DNA of 9,520 bases from an uncultured Kiloniellales bacterium. Lineage in GTDB: Bacteria; Pseudomonadota; Alphaproteobacteria; Kiloniellales; JAKSDN01. Positions 1-5,714 of the stretch are shown here, piece after piece. Made by a program: the position numbers and the translations under genes. The notes beneath the pieces are model-generated. The model ran no database searches, had not been told where the DNA came from, and worked only from the letters and a program-made list of their open reading frames with translations. The stretch is from the NCBI GenBank assembly GCA_937974415.1, contig CALJXB010000304.1:1-9520 (forward strand), written 5' to 3'. How positions within the stretch are numbered: position 1 is the first letter of the stretch; every line of letters begins with the position of its first letter.

Positions 1-119
1 GCGAGGATGGCGCCGATGAGGGCTTGCTCGGCCTCGTAGTTGACCGGCGGGTCGCGCAAGGGGTCGCGCGGCTGTTCGCCGGCGGGCAGGTGGGCGAGGT
101 TGGCGGTGCTGGTTTCCAT
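1..119 (-). CDS. dnaB: Replicative DNA helicase DnaB, N-terminal fragment (partial)
   Basis: Only the first 39 codons are present; the gene continues beyond base 1. The translation starts METSTANLAH and reaches VNYEAEQALIGAIL, which matches the start of the DnaB N-terminal domain (typically N-x-EAEQ-A-[LIV]-[LIG]-GAIL). DnaB is the hexameric ATP-dependent helicase that unwinds DNA at the replication fork and binds DnaG primase through this N-terminal domain; that is family knowledge. The ATG at 119 is the only good in-frame start near the motif. No Shine-Dalgarno sequence lies upstream, and a promoter-like pair sits so close that the mRNA may be nearly leaderless. Position downstream of rpsF-rpsR-rplI is the common alphaproteobacterial arrangement. 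The helicase motifs lie outside the window, so the identity rests on the motif plus gene order. Confidence 0.88.
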   Translation of the reverse strand, partial: METSTANLAHLPAGEQPRDPLRDPPVNYEAEQALIGAIL

Positions 120-130
120 GACGGCGCAAG

Positions 131-159
131 CTATCAGACCGATCGGGCCCAAGCAGCAA
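131..159 (-). promoter_or_regulatory. Candidate dnaB promoter
   Basis: On the minus strand, TTGCTG (159-154) is followed after exactly 17 nt by TGATAG (136-131). These resemble -35 and -10 elements of a housekeeping sigma factor. The expected start of transcription, about position 124, is only some 5 nt before the dnaB ATG at 119, which would explain why that gene has no visible ribosome binding site. The -10 match is imperfect, so this is a prediction only. Confidence 0.35.
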
Positions 160-215
160 CCGCATAACCTTAGTTTGCTGAAACGCGGGGATAAGTCACC
201 GCGCCGCTGCCGGGG

Positions 216-233
216 GACTCCGGCCCGGGAGTC
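216..233. other. Hairpin in the dnaB-methyltransferase gap, carrying two GANTC sites
   Basis: GACTCC (216-221) and GGAGTC (228-233) form a perfect 6-bp inverted repeat around a 6-nt GC-only loop. It lies downstream of the methyltransferase stop, so it could be a weak terminator for that gene, but neither strand shows a T-tract after the stem. Each arm contains a GANTC sequence (GACTC 216-220, GAGTC 229-233), the target of CcrM methylase in alphaproteobacteria. A third GANTC is at 324-328. The rest of 120-344 shows no credible gene. Confidence 0.3.
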
Positions 234-344
234 TACGCGCGCCTCAGCGCCGAGGGAAACCGCTCGCTCGAAAGCCGCAGGAACCGGCGCTTGAGTAATA
301 TTGCCTCTCGGGTCGGCGGCGGCGAATCGGACCCGCAGAGGGCG

Positions 345-1577
345 CTACTCGGCCGCCCGGACGGCGTCGGCGCCGCGGCGGCGCTCCCAATCGACCATGT
401 AGTCTCGGGTCACCGGCAGGACGTCGATGCCCTTGGTCAGCTGCATCTGAAAGACCATCTGCTCTTGGTGGCGGAAACTATGTTCGCTCGCCTTGAGGTA
501 GAGCTCCCACATGCGGCAGAAGCGCTCGTCGTAGAGCTCGGTGATTTCTGCGCGGTTCGCTTGAAAGCGCTCGTGCCACAGCTTCAGGGTCTCGGCATAG
601 TGGAGGCGCAGGATCTCCACATCGGTGACGATGAGGCCAACCCGTTCGATCGAGGCGAAGACCTCCGACAAGGCCGGCAACTCGCCGCCGGGAAAGATGT
701 ACTTGCGGATGAAGGGGTTGCTCCCGCCCGGCCGGTCGCAGCGGCCGATCGAGTGCAGAAGGCAGACCCCGTCGTCGTCCAGCAGGTCGCGCACCTTGGC
801 GAAGAACTCGTCGTAGTGACGCCGGCCGACGTGCTCGAACATGCCGACGGAGACGATGCGGTCATAGCGCCCCTGCTCTTCGCGGTAGTCGCGCAGCAGG
901 AAGCGGCATCGGGACTCGAGGCCGGCGCGCCGGGCGCGCATTTGGCTGGTCTCGTGCTGTTCTTCGCTGAGCGTCACGCCGGTTACCACGCAGCCGGCGG
1001 CCTCGGCCAAGTAAAGGCCCAGGCCGCCCCAGCCGGAACCGATGTCCAGCACCTTGAGGCTCGGGCGGTCGAGCATCATCTTCGACGCCAGATGCACCTT
1101 CTTGTCTTCCTGGGCTCGCTCCAGGTTGGCGTGGGGTTCGGTGAAGTAGGCGCAGGAATAATTGCGGTCGCGGTCCAGGAAGAGCTCGTAGAGTCGGTCG
1201 GACAGGTCGTAGTGATGGGCGACGTTGCGCCGTGATGCCCGGAGCGAATTGTACTGCGCCAGCCAGCGTGTCTGACGGGACAAGACAGCGAGCAAATGGA
1301 ACAGCCAGTGCTTCTCCAGGTGCCCGTAGTTCTTCAGGGTGATCTCGAGAAATTCGTCGAGGCCGCCTTCCTCGAGGGTGATCGTGCCGTCCATATATCC
1401 TTCGGCGAAGTACAGCGAAGGATTGAATGGCAGATTCCGGGCGACGGCACGGTTGTGAAAACGGAGCGCCGAAAAGGGCGCTTTACCATCGCCGAAGGTC
1501 GAGACGCGGCCGCCAGCCTCGGTCACTTTGAGCGTGCCGCTACGAATCAACTGATTGAGCAGGACATGCAGCAGCAT
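345..1577 (-). CDS. Cyclopropane-fatty-acyl-phospholipid synthase family methyltransferase
   Basis: This 410-residue protein belongs to the CFA synthase/mycolic acid cyclopropane synthase family. The class uses S-adenosylmethionine to add a methylene across a double bond of membrane phospholipid acyl chains, or performs related acyl methylations. Visible landmarks: HYDLSD at 122-127, YSCAYF at 140-145, the SAM-binding loop VLDIGSGWGG at 176-185, FEHVG near 247-251, HSIG at 275-278, YIFPGG at 293-298, HYAETL at 326-331 and RMWELYL near 355-361. These match the family's catalytic and bicarbonate-site regions. The start is taken at the ATG at 1577 because GGGGG lies 5 nt upstream and MLLHVLLNQLIRSGTL fits the usual N terminus; a TTG at 1637 would extend the frame by 20 residues. 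It sits alone between rplI and dnaB with non-coding DNA on both sides. Exact product (cyclopropanation or another acyl methylation) cannot be told from sequence, so no symbol is given. Confidence 0.9.
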   Translation of the reverse strand: MLLHVLLNQLIRSGTLKVTEAGGRVSTFGDGKAPFSALRFHNRAVARNLPFNPSLYFAEGYMDGTITLEEGGLDEFLEITLKNYGHLEKHWLFHLLAVLSRQTRWLAQYNSLRASRRNVAHHYDLSDRLYELFLDRDRNYSCAYFTEPHANLERAQEDKKVHLASKMMLDRPSLKVLDIGSGWGGLGLYLAEAAGCVVTGVTLSEEQHETSQMRARRAGLESRCRFLLRDYREEQGRYDRIVSVGMFEHVGRRHYDEFFAKVRDLLDDDGVCLLHSIGRCDRPGGSNPFIRKYIFPGGELPALSEVFASIERVGLIVTDVEILRLHYAETLKLWHERFQANRAEITELYDERFCRMWELYLKASEHSFRHQEQMVFQMQLTKGIDVLPVTRDYMVDWERRRGADAVRAAE

Positions 1578-1667
1578 GGCATCCCCCACAAGTTCGCTTC
1601 CCCATGCAGCCGCACGCGCCCGAAACCGGTTCCTCAAACCCGGGGAACGGCGGCTGAAGTCCGAAAT

Positions 1668-1721
1668 GTTAACGCAATGTGAACGGCTTGTGTAGCCCCA
1701 GCGTTAACGCCGGCAGCTACA
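1668..1721. promoter_or_regulatory. Nested palindrome and repeated GTTAACGC upstream of the methyltransferase gene
   Basis: GCGTTAACGC (1701-1710) is a perfect 10-bp palindrome. It is flanked by TGTAGC (1691-1696) and GCTACA (1716-1721), an inverted repeat with nearly the same centre. The half GTTAACGC occurs again at 1668-1675, 35 bp away. The block lies 91-144 bp before the ATG at 1577, where an operator or promoter would be expected. I could not find a convincing -35/-10 pair here. The symmetry is seen directly; a role as a regulator binding site is inference. Confidence 0.35.
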
Positions 1722-1773
1722 ATCGAAAGAGCATTAAATTCCGCGGTTGCTCGGCCAGAGAACGTCGCCTGAG

Positions 1774-1789
1774 CGCCTCGGTCGAGGCG
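1774..1789 (-). terminator. Possible terminator hairpin after rplI
   Basis: CGCCTC (1774-1779) and GAGGCG (1784-1789) form a 6-bp GC-rich stem with a four-base loop, 16 bp beyond the rplI stop codon. It could end the rpsF-rpsR-DUF2232-rplI transcript. On the minus strand the following bases are only mildly T-rich (ACGTTCTCT), so it is not a classic intrinsic terminator. Confidence 0.3.
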
Positions 1790-1804
1790 GGCTCCGCCAT
1801 GCGT

Positions 1805-2479
1805 TCAGCTGGTCTTGTCGGCTTCGCCCTCGGCGGTTTCGTCGCTCCCGCCATCGGCGGCGGTAGCCTCCTCCGCTGCGCTCTCCGGGGCCTCCGACTC
1901 GGTCTCGAGTTCGGCCTCCGCAGCCTCCTCCGCCTCGACCTCGGCGATGACCTCCTGAATGACCGCCTCCTCGGCGGCGCGCTGCTCCTCGGCGCTGACC
2001 TCGTGGCCCTCGCTGGCTTGGGCCGAGGCTTCTTCTTCGCTGCGCGCGACGTTGACCGTGATCGTGACAGAGACTTCCGGATGCAGACGCACGCGCACCG
2101 GATGAAGGCCGAGCACCTTGATGACCTTGTCCAGCTGCACCTGGGAGCGTTCGACTTTGACCTTCTCGGCGTTCAGGGCCTGGGCCACGTCCCGGGCGGT
2201 CACCGAGCCGTACAGCTGGCCGCCTTCGCCGGCCTGGCGAATCAAGACGACCGAAAGGCCGTCGAGCTTGCCGGCGACCGCTTCCGCTTCGCCGCGGCGC
2301 TCCAGGTTGTCGGCCTCCAGCTGGGTGCGCTGGCTTTCGAAGACCTTGAGGTTTTCGTCCGTCGCCCGCAGGGCTTTCTTTTTCGGCAGCAAATAGTTGC
2401 GGGCGTAGCCGGGCTTGACTTTCACCACTTCGCCCATCTGGCCCAGTTTCTCGATTCGCTCCAAGAGTATGACCTGCAT
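1805..2479 (-). CDS. rplI: Large-subunit ribosomal protein bL9 with long acidic tail
   Basis: bL9 binds 23S rRNA domain V near the base of the L1 stalk; its long helix projects from the ribosome and helps translational fidelity. The N-terminal domain is clear: [16 protein letters not shown], then [12 protein letters not shown] (residues 22-33), the rRNA-binding signature. The connecting helix covers roughly 41-75 and the C-terminal domain about 76-148. After that comes an extra stretch of about 75 residues made almost only of Glu, Ala, Ser, Asp and Thr. The protein is 224 residues; E. coli bL9 has 149. The ATG at 2479 is chosen because it overlaps the preceding stop codon by one base (TGATG) and AGGAG lies 8 nt upstream; a GTG at 2482 is also possible and adds one residue. 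Where many homologues have Gly after LLP, this one reads [11 protein letters not shown]. Function is certain; the tail has no recognised role. Confidence 0.96.
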   Translation of the reverse strand: MQVILLERIEKLGQMGEVVKVKPGYARNYLLPKKKALRATDENLKVFESQRTQLEADNLERRGEAEAVAGKLDGLSVVLIRQAGEGGQLYGSVTARDVAQALNAEKVKVERSQVQLDKVIKVLGLHPVRVRLHPEVSVTITVNVARSEEEASAQASEGHEVSAEEQRAAEEAVIQEVIAEVEAEEAAEAELETESEAPESAAEEATAADGGSDETAEGEADKTS

Positions 2480-3474
2480 CACTCGTTCTCCTGCTTGCCC
2501 GCGGCGGCCAGCAGTCGCCGCCGAAGGCCGATCACTTGATCCAACAAGCCCAGCCCCGCGACCAAGGCGGCCGGCCAGGCGAAGAGGATCAGGATTATGT
2601 AGAAAATGGTCAGCATGACCGTACGGGCACCGCGGTTGCGGCAGGCCGCGTGGACAACGGCAAGCCCGGCGAAGAAATAGGGCAGCAGCAGGACCACGAC
2701 CAGGCTGCGGGCGAGAAACCCGATATCGCCCGGCGCCAGCATAGCGACGAGGGCCGTCGCGGCGAGCGCCAAGGCCAGCCAGTTGGGCAGGTCGAACTGC
2801 GTGATGTCGGGGGCCGGCCGCAGGTTGCGTCCGAAGCGCCCGAGGACCCCTTGCGCCAAAATGCCGTTCGCCGCGATCACCATCAGCCAGCTATCCAGTC
2901 CCAAGCCGAGCCCGATTTGCGCGGTGGTCGCCGCGGCCTCCTGCAGCTGGGCGTCCTCCGCGTCGGGCACGACCAGGCGCAGCGCATCGGTCAATTGTCC
3001 GGCAAATATGGCCTCCAGGCTCTCGCCGCTGCCGAACCACAGAAGCGACCCAAACGAGAAGGCCAGAAGCGCGACGCCGGCGCCGGTCAGCCACATGACC
3101 AGTAGCCCGGCCGGGTACCACTCCACGGAGCCGTCGTCGTTTGTGCGGTTGAGCAGCGCCTGGCGCACCAGGACGACCACCGGCAAGGCCAAGGTGAAGG
3201 CCGTGCCGAGAAATATGCCCACGCCGTCCGCCAGGCCGCTCGCCAGGCTGCCGGCAACCTGCGTCGTTGCCATGGCAATCAACAGGCTCAAGGCCAGGCA
3301 GGCGGTCGTCGCCGACAGGAGCACTGCGGTCGAACCCAAGGACAGTCCCGAGAGGAACAGCGGCAAGGGCACCAACAGCATGAAGAGCACGCCACCCGGC
3401 ACGCTGAACGCGATCAGCAGCGGCAAGGCGCCTGCCAAGCCGTAGAGCAACGCGAGACCTGTGCCCTTGCCCAT
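2479..3474 (-). CDS. DUF2232 polytopic inner-membrane protein
   Basis: A 331-residue, strongly hydrophobic protein with about eight or nine membrane segments by inspection, near residues 8-24, 28-44, 48-72, 86-106, 122-148, 185-212, 231-249, 257-276 and 286-312. A short hydrophilic stretch (about 107-120) and a longer one (about 150-182, with acidic residues) form loops, and the C terminus ends in a charged tail ([15 protein letters not shown]). The position between rpsR and rplI, together with the hydrophobic pattern, points to the DUF2232 (YybS-like) family that occupies this slot in many alphaproteobacteria. Its function is unknown. Its stop overlaps the rplI start by one base, so the two are probably translated together. 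Upstream, 79 nt separate it from rpsR. The ribosome binding site before the ATG at 3474 is weak (AAGAGCGG). Family assignment is by context and composition, not by a catalytic motif. Confidence 0.8.
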   Translation of the reverse strand: MGKGTGLALLYGLAGALPLLIAFSVPGGVLFMLLVPLPLFLSGLSLGSTAVLLSATTACLALSLLIAMATTQVAGSLASGLADGVGIFLGTAFTLALPVVVLVRQALLNRTNDDGSVEWYPAGLLVMWLTGAGVALLAFSFGSLLWFGSGESLEAIFAGQLTDALRLVVPDAEDAQLQEAAATTAQIGLGLGLDSWLMVIAANGILAQGVLGRFGRNLRPAPDITQFDLPNWLALALAATALVAMLAPGDIGFLARSLVVVLLLPYFFAGLAVVHAACRNRGARTVMLTIFYIILILFAWPAALVAGLGLLDQVIGLRRRLLAAAGKQENE

Positions 3475-3553
3475 GTTGCACCGCTCTTCTACTCCGCTTT
3501 CCCGTCCTGCCGGCGCCGCCGCGATACCCTGTGCGACCGGCGCGACCCTGGTG

Positions 3554-3811
3554 CTATTTCACGATGTAGGGCAGCAGGGCGAGGAAGCGGGCGCGCTTGA
3601 TCGCTTTGGCCAGTTCGCGCTGCTTCTTGGCCGACACCGCCGTGATGCGGCTCGGCACGATCTTGCCGCGCTCGGACACGAAGCGCTGCATCAGCTTCAC
3701 GTCCTTGAAGTCGATCTTCGGCGCATTTGGGCCGCTGAAGGGGCAAGACTTGCGCCGGCGGAAGAAGGGCCGCCGAACGGTCGCGCCCTTGCTGACGATG
3801 CGGACGGTCAT
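3554..3811 (-). CDS. rpsR: Small-subunit ribosomal protein bS18
   Basis: This 85-residue basic protein is bS18, which forms a heterodimer with bS6 and binds the central domain of 16S rRNA in the platform of the 30S subunit. Recognisable parts are [14 protein letters not shown] (13-26), [23 protein letters not shown] (centre) and the C-terminal block [22 protein letters not shown]. Length is normal for the family. The ATG at 3811 overlaps the rpsF stop in the form ATGA, and AAGGGAG lies 7 nt upstream inside the last rpsF codons, so bS6 and bS18 synthesis are likely coupled. This suits a protein pair that works as a 1:1 dimer. Confidence 0.98.
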   Translation of the reverse strand: MTVRIVSKGATVRRPFFRRRKSCPFSGPNAPKIDFKDVKLMQRFVSERGKIVPSRITAVSAKKQRELAKAIKRARFLALLPYIVK

Positions 3812-4359
3812 TCTTCGGCTCCCTTTTTATCGCTTGCGTCGCTCTCGGCGCCATCGCTCTTGGCGCCGTCGGCCGGCTTGTCGTCGCTCGCTTTGGCGCC
3901 GCCCGAAGCCTCGAACTTCCTCGGCCCGCCCCGGTCGCCCCGGTCGCCCCGATCACCGCGGTCACGGCCGCCCCGATCGCCCCGATCGCCCCGGTCAAAG
4001 CCGCCGCGCCGGCCGCCACGGCCGTGATCGCGGCTGCCGCGGCTGCGGAGCATGATGGACTCCTCGCTCTCGAGTTCCTCGACTCGCACAGTCAGATAGC
4101 GGATCACGTCCTCGTTGATACGCATGTTGCGCTCCATCTCCAGCACCGCGTCCGACGGGCCGTCGATGTTCAGGAGGACGTAGTGGCCCTTCCGGTTCTT
4201 CTTGATCTTGTAGGCTAGGCTGCGCAGGCCCCAGAATTCCTTCTTGGTGACCTGGCCGCCGCCTTCCTGGATGATGTTGGTGAAGGACTCGGTCAGGGAA
4301 TCGACCTGGGCCCCGGATATGTCCTGGCGTGCGATGAACACGCTCTCGTAATAAGGCAT
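3808..4359 (-). CDS. rpsF: Small-subunit ribosomal protein bS6 with Arg-Gly-Asp repeat tail
   Basis: bS6 partners bS18 in the 30S platform. The folded core is residues 1 to about 103: [35 protein letters not shown] (33-52), KGHYVLLNI (57-65) and [15 protein letters not shown] (81-95). An 80-residue tail follows. Residues 106-146 are rich in Arg, Gly and Asp with repeated GDR units; 147-183 are rich in Ala, Ser, Asp and Lys and end in AEE. At 183 residues it is longer than the E. coli protein (about 131-135). The repeat DNA is on the plus strand at 3929-3996. The ATG at 4359 is supported by the start of the family motif and by AAGGAG 11 nt upstream. The last codons (KKG) contain the rpsR ribosome binding site. 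First gene of the operon, behind a structured leader. Confidence 0.97.
   Translation of the reverse strand: MPYYESVFIARQDISGAQVDSLTESFTNIIQEGGGQVTKKEFWGLRSLAYKIKKNRKGHYVLLNIDGPSDAVLEMERNMRINEDVIRYLTVRVEELESEESIMLRSRGSRDHGRGGRRGGFDRGDRGDRGGRDRGDRGDRGDRGGPRKFEASGGAKASDDKPADGAKSDGAESDASDKKGAEE
3929..3996. repeat. Degenerate 9-bp tandem repeat within rpsF
   Basis: Units such as CGGTCGCCC, CGGTCGCCC, CGATCACCG and CGATCGCCC follow each other on the plus strand. They encode the repeated Gly-Asp-Arg triplet of the bS6 tail on the minus strand. The 9-bp unit keeps the frame, so gain or loss of a unit would only change tail length. Confidence 0.7.
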
Positions 4360-4387
4360 GCCTTTCGGTTCTCCTTACGGCTTTTCT

Positions 4388-4439
4388 GGACCGGCACCGA
4401 AATCTCGAGCGACGGCTGCGAACTCCGGCGGTCCGGTCC
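4388..4439 (-). promoter_or_regulatory. rpsF leader hairpin B (proximal)
   Basis: In the rpsF transcript, GGACCGGACC (4439-4430) pairs with GGTGCCGGTCC (4398-4388): 10 base pairs interrupted by one unpaired G on the 3' side. The 31-nt loop (4429-4399) contains two CCG triplets. The stem ends 28 nt before the ATG. Many bacteria control rpsF by binding of the S6:S18 complex to a hairpin with an exposed CCG in this leader. The match is by position and general form; I could not align it to the family model. Confidence 0.5.
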
Positions 4440-4441
4440 TA

Positions 4442-4475
4442 GCCGGCCCAATCAGCTTCAACGATCGGTGCCGGC
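4442..4475 (-). promoter_or_regulatory. rpsF leader hairpin A (distal)
   Basis: In the rpsF transcript, GCCGGC (4475-4470) pairs with GCCGGC (4447-4442). After one bulged A, CCGAT (4468-4464) pairs with ATTGG (4452-4448), with one G-U pair. The stem therefore has 11 pairs and an 11-nt loop. It lies just upstream of hairpin B. No run of T follows either stem, so a classic transcription attenuator is unlikely; control of translation is the better guess. Confidence 0.45.
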
Positions 4476-4518
4476 AAGGAGCTATGTTTCCTGCGGGTCT
4501 TCGCCCACGAGGCGCGCG

Positions 4519-4546
4519 ACTATACAGCATGAAGTGGCTGGTGCAA
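4519..4546 (-). promoter_or_regulatory. rpsF operon promoter
   Basis: On the minus strand TTGCAC (4546-4541) is followed after 16 nt by TATAGT (4524-4519), equally CTTGCA-N17-TATAGT. This is close to the housekeeping sigma consensus of alphaproteobacteria. Transcription would begin near 4512, leaving a leader of about 150 nt before the rpsF ATG at 4359. Confidence 0.65.
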
Positions 4547-4602
4547 GACCCGGCAACGAGGTCCGGCGACGGGATCCTGGATGCCGCCCGTGCGGCGCCT
4601 CC

Positions 4603-4630
4603 TTGACAGGCCGGCGGGGGCGGCTATCTC
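4603..4630 (+). promoter_or_regulatory. fabD (fatty acid synthesis cluster) promoter
   Basis: TTGACA (4603-4608), a perfect -35 box, is followed after 16 nt by TATCTC (4625-4630). Read in the alphaproteobacterial form it is CTTGAC-N16-CTATCT. The spacer is very G-rich. Transcription should begin near 4637, giving a leader of about 70-80 nt. Confidence 0.65.
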
Positions 4631-4648
4631 TGATCTCCTGCTCTGATC
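4628..4648 (+). repeat. CTCTGATC direct repeat over the fabD promoter start
   Basis: CTCTGATC occurs at 4628-4635 and again at 4641-4648, 13 bp start to start. The first copy overlaps the end of the -10 element and the second lies just after the predicted transcription start, the typical place for a repressor operator. No regulator is known from the sequence. Confidence 0.4.
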
Positions 4649-4717
4649 AACGGGGCGCCCGCGCTCACCCGCGGTTTGCCCCGGGGATTTTATCGAGGGC
4701 TATTGATGGGAGGGGGG

Positions 4718-5677
4718 ATGGCTCGCGCTTTCGTGTTTCCTGGACAGGGATCCCAAGCCGTCGGCATGGGCCGGGAGCTGGCCGAGGCCTTCGCCCCGGC
4801 GCGCCATGTTTTAGAAGAAGTCGACGAGGCCCTGAAGCAGAAACTGTCCCGGCTCATGTTCGAGGGGCCGGAGGACCAACTGACGCTGACCGAGAACGCC
4901 CAACCGGCGCTCATGGCGGTGAGCCTGGCTGTTATGCGCACCCTGGAGCGGGAAGGCGGGGTCAAGTTGGCCGACACCGCCGACTTCGTGGCCGGCCATT
5001 CGCTGGGCGAGTATTCGGCCCTGGCCGCGGCGGGAACGCTCGAGCTCGCCGAGGCGGCCCGCCTGCTGCGCCGGCGCGGGGCGGCCATGCAGGAGGCAGT
5101 TCCGGTCGGCGAGGGTGCGATGGCGGCGCTCCTGGGCCTCGATCTCGAGGACGCCCAGGCCGTGGCCGAGGCGGCCGCCGATTCGGGAAGCGGGAGCGCG
5201 CGCGAGGTCTGCACCACCGCGAACGACAATGCGCCGGGTCAGGTGGTGGTGAGCGGCCACCGGGCCGCCGTCGAGCGGGCGGTGGCGCTCGCCGCCGAGC
5301 GCGGCGCGCGGCGCAGCATCCTGCTGCCGGTCTCCGCGCCCTTCCACTGCCCGCTCATGGCGCCGGCGGCCGACGTCATGGCCGAGGCCCTGGCAGAGGT
5401 CATCCTGCAGCCGCCCCAGGTGCCGGTTGTGCCCAACGTGACTGCCGAGCCCACCAGTGCGCCCGAGACCCTGCGGCGCCTGCTGGTGGAGCAGGTGACG
5501 GCCGTCGTGCGTTGGCGGGAATCGGTCTTGGCGATGAAAGAGCGCGGCGTCGATACCCTGGTCGAGGTCGGCGCCGGCAAGGTGCTGTGCGGACTGGCGC
5601 GGCGCATCGACCGGGACCTGAGCGCCCAGCCGGCGGGAACGCCGGGTGACGTCGAAGCGCTGCTCAAGACGCTCTGA
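4718..5677 (+). CDS. fabD: Malonyl-CoA:ACP transacylase FabD
   Basis: FabD moves malonyl from coenzyme A to acyl carrier protein, supplying the two-carbon donor for fatty acid elongation in the cytosol. The 319-residue product has the family landmarks: FPGQGSQ at 7-13 (oxyanion region), GHSLGEYSAL with nucleophile Ser95, the Arg of RRRGAAMQ near 120 that holds the malonyl carboxylate, PFHCPLM with catalytic His210, and GAGKVLCGL near 285-293. The start at 4718 gives MARAFVFPGQGSQ, the usual family N terminus, with GGAGG 4 nt upstream. An in-frame ATG at 4706 (adding MGGG) has GAGGG at 4695-4699 with a better 6-nt spacing and may be the true start. The gene leads the fab cluster, with its own promoter; fabG follows 37 nt after its stop. 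Confidence 0.97.
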   Translation: MARAFVFPGQGSQAVGMGRELAEAFAPARHVLEEVDEALKQKLSRLMFEGPEDQLTLTENAQPALMAVSLAVMRTLEREGGVKLADTADFVAGHSLGEYSALAAAGTLELAEAARLLRRRGAAMQEAVPVGEGAMAALLGLDLEDAQAVAEAAADSGSGSAREVCTTANDNAPGQVVVSGHRAAVERAVALAAERGARRSILLPVSAPFHCPLMAPAADVMAEALAEVILQPPQVPVVPNVTAEPTSAPETLRRLLVEQVTAVVRWRESVLAMKERGVDTLVEVGAGKVLCGLARRIDRDLSAQPAGTPGDVEALLKTL

Positions 5678-5714
5678 GGTCAGAGGACGGGAGCCACCGA
5701 AGGAAGGGAGGATC

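Larger units (their letters stand above)
4360..4717. other. Divergent intergenic control region between rpsF and fabD
   Basis: These 358 bases contain no credible gene. From left to right they hold the rpsF ribosome binding site, two leader hairpins, the leftward rpsF promoter (4519-4546), about 55 bp with no feature I can name, the rightward fabD promoter (4603-4630), a direct repeat (4628-4648) and the fabD translation start. The two predicted transcription starts are about 125 bp apart and face away from each other, so supercoiling or a shared regulator could link ribosomal protein and fatty acid synthesis gene expression. Confidence 0.75.

Noticed and set aside
190..200. DnaA-box-like sequence (minus strand TTATCCCCG) near dnaB
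   Set aside because: It departs from the TTATNCACA consensus at two positions in the second half, stands alone, and no AT-rich region or other boxes accompany it.
40..294. 84-codon open frame on the plus strand at the window start
   Set aside because: It begins opposite the dnaB coding start, crosses the predicted dnaB promoter, and shows no family resemblance.
291..1235. 314-codon open frame on the plus strand opposite the CFA-type methyltransferase
   Set aside because: The minus-strand gene has all family motifs; this translation has the Val/Leu/Ala/Gln-rich look of an antisense reading and no supporting start signal.
1679..2539. 286-codon open frame on the plus strand opposite rplI
   Set aside because: Antisense to rplI. 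Its regular residues mirror the acidic tail and long helix of bL9 read backwards.
3929..3996. Short regular repeats that could suggest a CRISPR array
   Set aside because: The 9-bp units are contiguous without unique spacers and encode the Gly-Asp-Arg repeats of bS6 in frame.
4358..4606. 82-codon open frame on the plus strand in the rpsF-fabD gap
   Set aside because: No usable ribosome binding site for its ATG, and the same bases are better explained by the rpsF leader, its hairpins and its promoter. An internal ATG at 4484 has AAGGAG but only 2 nt of spacing.
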